Shown here in pieces: positions 39,710 through 44,800 of a stretch of DNA of 44,800 nucleotides (position 1 is the stretch's first letter; each line of letters opens with the position of its first letter). A program made the translations under genes and the position numbers. The notes beneath the pieces were generated by a model. The model saw only the letters and a list, made by a program, of their open reading frames with translations. It did not search any database and had not been told where the DNA came from. This DNA comes from Chara braunii. Taxonomy: Eukaryota; Streptophyta; Charophyceae; Charales; Characeae. The stretch lies in contig BFEA01000003.1 in assembly GCA_003427395.1 (NCBI GenBank), positions 5,814,790-5,859,589 on the forward strand, written 5' to 3'.

Positions 39710-39754
39710 GGCCCCTGCGCAAGGATGACACGCATAAATCGAGAAATGGTCCAA
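39660..39754 (+). pseudogene. U6: U6 snRNA, polyadenylated retrocopy
   Basis: A near-complete U6: the 5' stem GTCCTTCGGGAC, the ACAGAGA box, the AGC of the catalytic region in GATTAGCATGG, CCCCTGCGCAAGGATGACACG and the ATCGAGAAATGGTCC end are all present. One substitution (CCGTTAAAA for CCGATAAAA) and one missing G in the 5' stem are the differences from plant U6 as I recall it. Where a Pol III gene has its T terminator this copy has about 22 As. Upstream there is no TATA at -25 and no USE-like element. It is therefore a LINE-mobilised pseudogene, not an active gene. Confidence 0.85.
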
Positions 39755-39775
39755 AAAAAAAAAAAAAAAAAAAAA

Positions 39776-39920
39776 CCCTTTTTTTTTTTTTTTTNAACAA
39801 AAAACACAAGCTTCATCTATTGGTGGGGAGCAACACCTGCTGGAAACCGGGTCCAGCGTCCCATAGATACAACCATATCCTCACAAATTGGCACAAACTG
39901 GGAACCGGGCCCAGCGTCCC
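39776..39920 (-). mobile_element. Poly(T)-headed SINE-like unit (family S)
   Basis: The T run 39778-39794 (with N at 39795) is followed by TCATCTATTGGTGGGGAGCA, CACCTGCTGGAAACCGGGTC and a second degenerate GGAACCGGGCCCAGCGTCCC. Its T head faces the U6 copy's A tail, giving A(n)-CCC-T(n). Confidence 0.6.
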
Positions 39921-40364
39921 GTAACGAGCACGTTCAGAAAAGTCATCAGAAAATTCCATGAAAATGAGACTAGAAACCAACTAAGAATTTTGGAGCTACT
40001 TCAGACCGTTTTTGTGCAAGGAACTTCAGAGTTAGACAATATTCAGAAAACGACTCAAGAATCCACCATCAGTCCTCCTTACCTCACTCCGGCAAGATTT
40101 ACTGCAGCAAAGCCACCATCTCTGCTGCTGCTATGTGACGCGCAACCTCACGCCCTGTGCTGTCTTTCGTTCGGAGTGCACGATGGTGGAAATGGCCCCG
40201 AAAGATCAGCAAAATTCGGGTGTGCCAATGATTTTTGGAAAATTGAGTGTGGGGACACAGACAAAACTGAAATCCCCCGCGTTGGCCCGATGAAGTAAGT
40301 CGGTTGTTTCCGCGCGTCACGGAATGCGCGCGCGGGCACGGCGTGAAAAGAGAAAAATCCAAAT

Positions 40365-40991
40365 TCAATCCAAAAAGTATTGCCGAACTTCGCACCGCGC
40401 TACGGCTCGTCGTTTAGAGCGAAAGGGCTCCGGGACACTCTGCGTGTCCCGTTTCCGTATCAAGTCCCGACGTCGTTCGTTGGTCAGTTCCGAGTCCGAC
40501 GTGGAGGATCTCAGCCGCGTGGCTCTGTCCTTGTGCTCGTCTTCACTCCGTATTCGGTAGTGGAAGCCCTTTGATTCGTAGTGGTCGAAACCATGGAACT
40601 GAGTGCACAGGGTTCGAGGCCAATGGGGCGCCACTGCCATCCACGGAATGACGATCAACTCGTTAAATGGCAACAATACTGAGTAAGGCGGGAAGTGCGT
40701 ATCGACAATGACAAAGCCCACATCCACGAATCCAGAACAACGATTTTCGTGAGGGAAGTAATATCGTCCGCCGATCCGTGCGGCAGCTTCTCGTACATCC
40801 CACTCGCAAACACGTGTCCTTTCCTCGTTGTAAGGGAAGGGGCGTGTTGGCGTGGAAGACACGGGAGGCTGGCCCCCAATCAAGGTGCGCCCGTCAGTCC
40901 ACATGTCAATCAAATGAGTTTGAAAAAACCCCGAGACGTCATCAAAAGCACAATCGTAAAAACCAACTAATATTTTCCTTCCTTTCGACAC
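40365..40991 (-). CDS. Unidentified open frame
   Basis: 208 codons open in reverse. The frame opens with GTG; the first ATG (40902-40904) gives 179 codons. Composition is mixed and protein-like in the N-terminal two thirds (RIGGRYYFPHENR, GFVDVGFVIVDTHFPPY, ELIVIPWMAVAPHWP), then Arg/Glu/Ser-rich near the end (SDSELTNERRRDLIRKRD). I recognise no family, signal peptide or membrane span. The surrounding 40.3-42.4 kb is less repetitive than the rest of the window. It could be a host gene exon, a retroelement accessory ORF or chance. Confidence 0.35.
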   Translation of the reverse strand: MSKGRKILVGFYDCAFDDVSGFFQTHLIDMWTDGRTLIGGQPPVSSTPTRPFPYNEERTRVCEWDVREAAARIGGRYYFPHENRCSGFVDVGFVIVDTHFPPYSVLLPFNELIVIPWMAVAPHWPRTLCTQFHGFDHYESKGFHYRIRSEDEHKDRATRLRSSTSDSELTNERRRDLIRKRDTQSVPEPFRSKRRAVARCEVRQYFLD

Positions 40992-42480
40992 GAGAGAAGC
41001 ATCTTACAGAGCTCGTACAACCATGCAGTAATCGGGTTGGAGTTTCGAGGGACCAACCCGCGACTCAGGTTCAGTAGGCCAGATCGACGTAAATCCGAGG
41101 CGCCTTGCTCTTTCGAGGCTGCCCCGCAGACTGGCTGCAGATGTCGTGCAGTATAAGGCAGATGGCATGCGCAGTGCATTCAGAACGACAGATCTAAACA
41201 CTTGCATTCTCGAACAGGATCCCGTCAAGCTCTGGGTCTAACCAAAACAAAATTCACATATAAGCATTTTCCTTTCTATGCATACATCCACTATGGAAGG
41301 TGCGAAAATGACAATGGTGCATCAACTCCCTCCACAAATTAGAAACAAATCGGGGAATAGTGCACACGCATCCACCGTTCACAAGACAAGATGATTGAGT
41401 TCCTTGGCATCCGGGGATTACCCAGGAAACTAATGGAAGAGTTCCGAAAGAAGTTCTTTTGCGTAGGAAATCACAAGGATTCACTTCTGTTCACAGGAGA
41501 GACAGACTCATAACACATTGTCATTCAGATCAGAGAGAGAAAAGGGGAGAGATGGACGAGAAATTTCGAGACAGGAGACACTGAGATCCGAAAAGAGAAC
41601 GTTCGGCTTCGCAGCCGTTAACTCACACCAAAGGAAAATAATCCGCAACAGTGAAGGCGCATTCGCCGTGAAATTCTAATATGACTATGGGCCAATCATC
41701 CACTCAACTCCAATTGTCGATCCTCATAACCGCACCGACGATCCCGGTCGTCATGTGCTAACTTCCGCCGCTGCGATCGTCACCCTGTTGACGCAAGCTC
41801 GACACAGCTCGCCCGGATCCCACAGTCCGTCGTGGCGATCAAGCGCGCAACCGGCCAGCCTACAATTAGTCCGTCAGGACTTTTCGACTCGCACCAAACG
41901 CATCACCTAGCCACTGCTTCCCGGAAGCTGGCTTGCGAGTTGAAAACGTAAGAGAGATTTGCAGGCGCGTTTGCGGAATTTATAGTTGTGAAAAGGAAGA
42001 CAGAAGGGAGAGAAGGCGGAGGGGAAATCGAGGTGTAGGAGGAGAAGATTCAGTGGGGGGCACTCAAGGGAAGTCATGTAGATCCTTTGGAACCCAATGT
42101 TCAGCCAATCATATTCGTCGCGCAATAGGAAGATCCTCTTACTCAACGCGTTTGATTGGTGAGCGGGGGTAATCGAAGGATCAACCGGGTTTCGTGAGCC
42201 AAGGTTGAAGAGCGAGAAGGAAAGAGGTGCGAGAAGCAGCGCGAGATGGGTCCAAGATTTAGATGATCATGAAAGAAAAACAGGCGTGCAAAGAGCAGAG
42301 AGAGGGAAAACAGTTGCGATAGGAGAAGAAGAGGAGGGGGAAGGGGGAGAGAAGAGAGCACGGGGGAAGAATGACGCGGGAAATAAGGAGGAGGAAGCTC
42401 GCATGCATGGCGCCGACAACAAGAGAAAAAGGCACCGAAACAGTTACAGCTTGCCTATTGTCCTAAACCAATTCAAAAAT
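40992..42480. other. Low-repeat region, no gene recognised
   Basis: 41000-41900 is of mixed composition; 41990-42430 is GA-rich on the forward strand. Open frames are under 95 codons and low complexity in the GA-rich part. It would be the upstream side of the reverse ORF at 40365-40991. Confidence 0.35.
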
Positions 42481-43213
42481 TGAAATCACCATATCCGCTC
42501 GCGAAAGTCGACGTGGGAAAAGAAAGTCCTATGCCTATCCGTATTCTTCACAAAATTCCTAGAGTTTTCTCCGACGTGACCAAGAACATTCATGCACAAA
42601 AAAAAAGGACACGTTGGGTTCCGCTTATTCCGAAATTCCTCACTGTCGAGCCCAATTCCTAGTGCGCTCGCTAAGGCGCACGCAATTTCCCACGCATTTC
42701 CCGAATTACAAAAAGCAGAATTCCAAGAATCAATAGAACCTCCGAAAAATGGGGGCCCAAACAAGGCTCCTGAAATCAAGGAAAGCGACGGGGGCTTTGT
42801 TGGGCCAGTATGATACAAAAGAAAGAATAAAGTCAAGGGGTACGAAAGATAGCACGGGGTTGGGAAGTGGTCCGTCACAGCTATGCCCTATTTCTGTCCT
42901 ACCAGCTAGCCCCTTCACTAGTAGGACGCGTGATATCATTCTTTCTCTCAGCTCGATCCCTTTCTTGCCCGTTACTGAGAAGAGGTATGGGAATAGACTG
43001 CAGAAGTCCTACAAAAGCCCCAATACCCGCACAATCCCTAACAAAACCTTCCAAGGTTCTCCAACTCTGTCCTACTCCCTGCCGAGCTCTACCAGGCCTC
43101 ACGCCCCCATCCTGCTGGGTTACAGGGCAACACAACTCACCCCAAAAAAAAAAAAAAACCTATCTCCCTGATTCTCCCATATTCTCGTCCCATAAGTCGT
43201 CAACGTTTACAAC
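42481..43213. other. Unassigned sequence
   Basis: Reverse frame 42486-42878 (130 codons) and forward frame 42749-43171 overlap on opposite strands with no motifs. An A run lies at 43144-43158. Confidence 0.35.
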
Positions 43214-43269
43214 GCCCCTCTCTACCCAGGCTCTCCCAAATGCCCCTCTCTACCCAGGCTCTCCCAAAG
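43214..43269. repeat. 2 x 28-bp tandem repeat
   Basis: GCCCCTCTCTACCCAGGCTC followed by TCCCAAA(T/G), twice. Confidence 0.85.
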
Positions 43270-43302
43270 CAACCCCGGGAGTCATGGACAGAGAATTCAA
43301 CC

Positions 43303-43422
43303 CCTGCTGTACCTCTGATTAGAGGATTTTCAAATATGATGTGGTTCAACACACTTAGTGCACCTGCTGTATCTCTGATTAGAGGATTTTCAAATATGAT
43401 TTGGTTCAGCACACCTACACCT
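43303..43422. repeat. 2 x 60-bp tandem repeat
   Basis: CCTGCTGTACCTCTGATTAG and the 40 bases after it return at 43363 with few changes. A family P MITE starts about 10 bp after the second copy. Confidence 0.85.
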
Positions 43423-43430
43423 GCCTTCTT

Positions 43431-43533
43431 CCCCCGAATACAACGTAGGGTCATTATGGCAGCTGTACTTGGACTGAAATATACCCCAAATACGGTCTTA
43501 ATGACCGTAGGTTGTATTCGGGGAAGAAGGCAG
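43431..43533. mobile_element. Small palindromic MITE (family P), copy 2
   Basis: CTGCCTTCTTCCCCCGAATA at the left mirrors TATTCGGGGAAGAAGGCAG at the right. Arms of about 36 bp are nearly perfect, the best preserved of the three copies. 103 bp. Confidence 0.8.
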
Positions 43534-43876
43534 TTGTTGGTGAATCTCCTTACGGGGGAAAGACTTTCCTCCAAGCATACAGGATATTACGCCAACATTT
43601 GGACTTCGGGTTAGATCCCACTACCCTGGATTATTCATTTTTCACCCTCGATCACGAAGATCAACGGCCAGAAATGAACAATAGGGGCTAGTGGGATCTG
43701 GCCCTTAAACCACCAGTACCTTTTTCCGCTTGGGATGGGGGCGCGGCGGGCCGATTAGGCCTCCGGCGCAGACCACATATGACCCCCAACAGCAGGAACT
43801 CGCTCAATAACATGAAAAAATGAACGAAAATGAAATCAGCCTGACTGCACCCTAACTGAAAAAATGAAATCAGCCT
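43534..43876. other. Unassigned, with one family T end
   Basis: At 43706-43720 there is TTAAACCACCAGTACC, the left end of a family T MITE whose right end I did not find. No gene. Confidence 0.4.
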
Positions 43877-44343
43877 TCAGTGGGGCTCGTTCGACACTCC
43901 TCGGGCGCCTAAAGTCCCCGAGGAATTGTTCGTTCCACTTATCCTCGGGGGTGCAGTCGGAAAAAAAAAAGTGAAAACTCTCCGAAGGAAATTCCTCGGG
44001 CTCCGAGGATTCCCCAGCCATTTCTCCCTTTTGCCCAAGGGACCTCACGAGGTCCCTTGGGCAAAAGGAGTCCACGTTTCACGGAGAGGAGCGGGCACAC
44101 GCGTAGAGAGACTTTACAACCGAGAATCTGGATTGTGGCGGCATCCTATTGGCTGAAGGCCTTAAGAACATTTTTTTTTTTTCTTTTCCTTTTTTTCTTT
44201 TCTGACATCGCTCCAAGGAAACGTCCTCGGGCGACGTCCCGGAGGACAGGTGGAACGAAGGGCCCAAATTACCTTTCGACTAAAAGGAATTTTTCCTCGG
44301 GCTCCCAGGACGCCCCAAGGAGTGTCGAACGAGCCCCAGTGGC
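43877..44343. mobile_element. Foldback/MITE element with a central perfect palindrome
   Basis: The left end CAGTGGGGCTCGTTCGACAC mirrors the right end GTGTCGAACGAGCCCCAGTG; inner blocks (TCCTCGGGC, GGAAATTCCTCGGGCTCC / GAATTTTTCCTCGGGCTCCC) recur. The CAGTG start fits the YARNG pattern of hAT elements, but no 8-bp target duplication is clear. No transposase. Confidence 0.7.
44027..44068. repeat. Perfect 20-bp inverted repeat, 2-base centre
   Basis: CCTTTTGCCCAAGGGACCTC, then AC, then the exact reverse complement. It lies inside the foldback element. Confidence 0.9.
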
Positions 44344-44446
44344 TTTCTGATAAACCTTTGTAGCTACCGCCCTTTTTTTTTTCTTTTTTTTTTTCGTACC
44401 CACCGTCTTTATACTTCACTGCATCATCTGTGGGGTCACGAGGCTG

Positions 44447-44551
44447 CCGTCTGCACCCAAATAGAACGCCAGGTCATTATAGCTGCATTTGGCACAATTT
44501 TCACTCCAGATGTAGCGATAACTACCGGGCGTTTTATTCGGGTGAAGACGG
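44447..44551. mobile_element. Small palindromic MITE (family P), copy 3
   Basis: CCGTCTGCACCCAAATAGAA and TTTTATTCGGGTGAAGACGG are inverted ends. Inner arms diverge more than in copy 2. Confidence 0.7.
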
Positions 44552-44665
44552 TCGTCAGGTGGGCCCTTTGTGTGTCTATGGATATTTGAATATGCATATA
44601 TATGAGTCGGTGAAACTCCGACGAAACAGTTTGTCACAGCCCCTCGTTTGTTGTCCTCTTCTCCC

Positions 44666-44755
44666 TCTCTGCCTACGGTTTACCGGGCAGTTCTATTTAT
44701 ATATATATATATATATCGTCACAAACAGAACTGCCCGGTAAACCGTAGGCAGAGA
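44666..44755. repeat. Perfect 29-bp inverted repeat with a (TA)n loop
   Basis: TCTCTGCCTACGGTTTACCG and the nine bases after it (44666-44694) are exactly reverse-complemented at 44727-44755. The 32-base loop contains a TA microsatellite and CGTCACAAAC. Confidence 0.9.
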
Positions 44756-44800
44756 TATACATACTTTTTGACGATATGTATATATACATTTTCTTTGTAG

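Noticed and set aside
39660-39754. Active U6 snRNA gene.
   Set aside because: It ends in poly(A), not a T terminator, and lacks a TATA box at the expected distance and a plant USE element.

Overview
The window looks like repeat-dense intergenic DNA of a green eukaryote (Streptophyta). Three things point there: a primer-binding site that matches plant tRNA-Asp over 18 bases, a near-perfect plant-type U6 snRNA retrocopy, and an interstitial CCCTAAA telomere-type tract. From memory, the protease, integrase and chromodomain sequences resemble Chara braunii retroelement proteins; this is an unverified impression. I see no convincing host protein-coding gene. Several single Ns are present, and one (6747) sits inside an exact 84-bp duplication that looks like an assembly join, so structural claims carry that caveat.

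Positions 1-18900 are a Ty3/gypsy-type LTR retrotransposon in what looks like a tandem arrangement with a 14,597-bp period. Bases 1-4303 and 14598-18900 are near-identical direct repeats. My preferred reading is an 887-bp LTR (3417-4303 and 18014-18900, TGTCGAGC...GCTCGACA, TATA box inside, PBS 2 bp downstream), with 1-3416 being the 3' internal part of an upstream tandem copy that is cut by the window edge. The alternative is an LTR longer than 4.3 kb. Gag (4523-6244) reads forward. Protease, RT-RNase H and integrase (13843 down to 9616) read in reverse. Both breakpoints, at the gag/protease boundary, coincide with copies of one MITE family (6472-6628 and 13841-13998). This fits an inversion of the pol block between MITE copies. 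The 3' internal region (16759-17780, copied at 2162-3183) holds unidentified ORFs, preceded by a 5 x 54-bp tandem repeat. The element is dead: in-frame stops, frameshifts and the inversion disable it.

Positions 18901-22300: the LTR element abuts, and probably inserted into, the integrase of a second, chromodomain-bearing Ty3/gypsy element (18901-20231, PPT and 3' LTR from 20254). That element adjoins a reverse-strand LINE remnant, which itself carries a short A-tailed retroposon with a 16-bp target-site duplication.

Positions 22300-44800 are a mosaic of short non-autonomous elements: a tRNA-derived SINE, poly(T)-headed reverse SINE-like units, a TTAA-flanked MITE family with at least eight copies (several sharing one TTAA), three other MITE families, long-inverted-repeat foldback elements, LINE fragments, a polyadenylated U6 pseudogene, microsatellites and perfect palindromes. 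One 208-codon open frame (40365-40991, reverse) is the only other ORF that may deserve attention.
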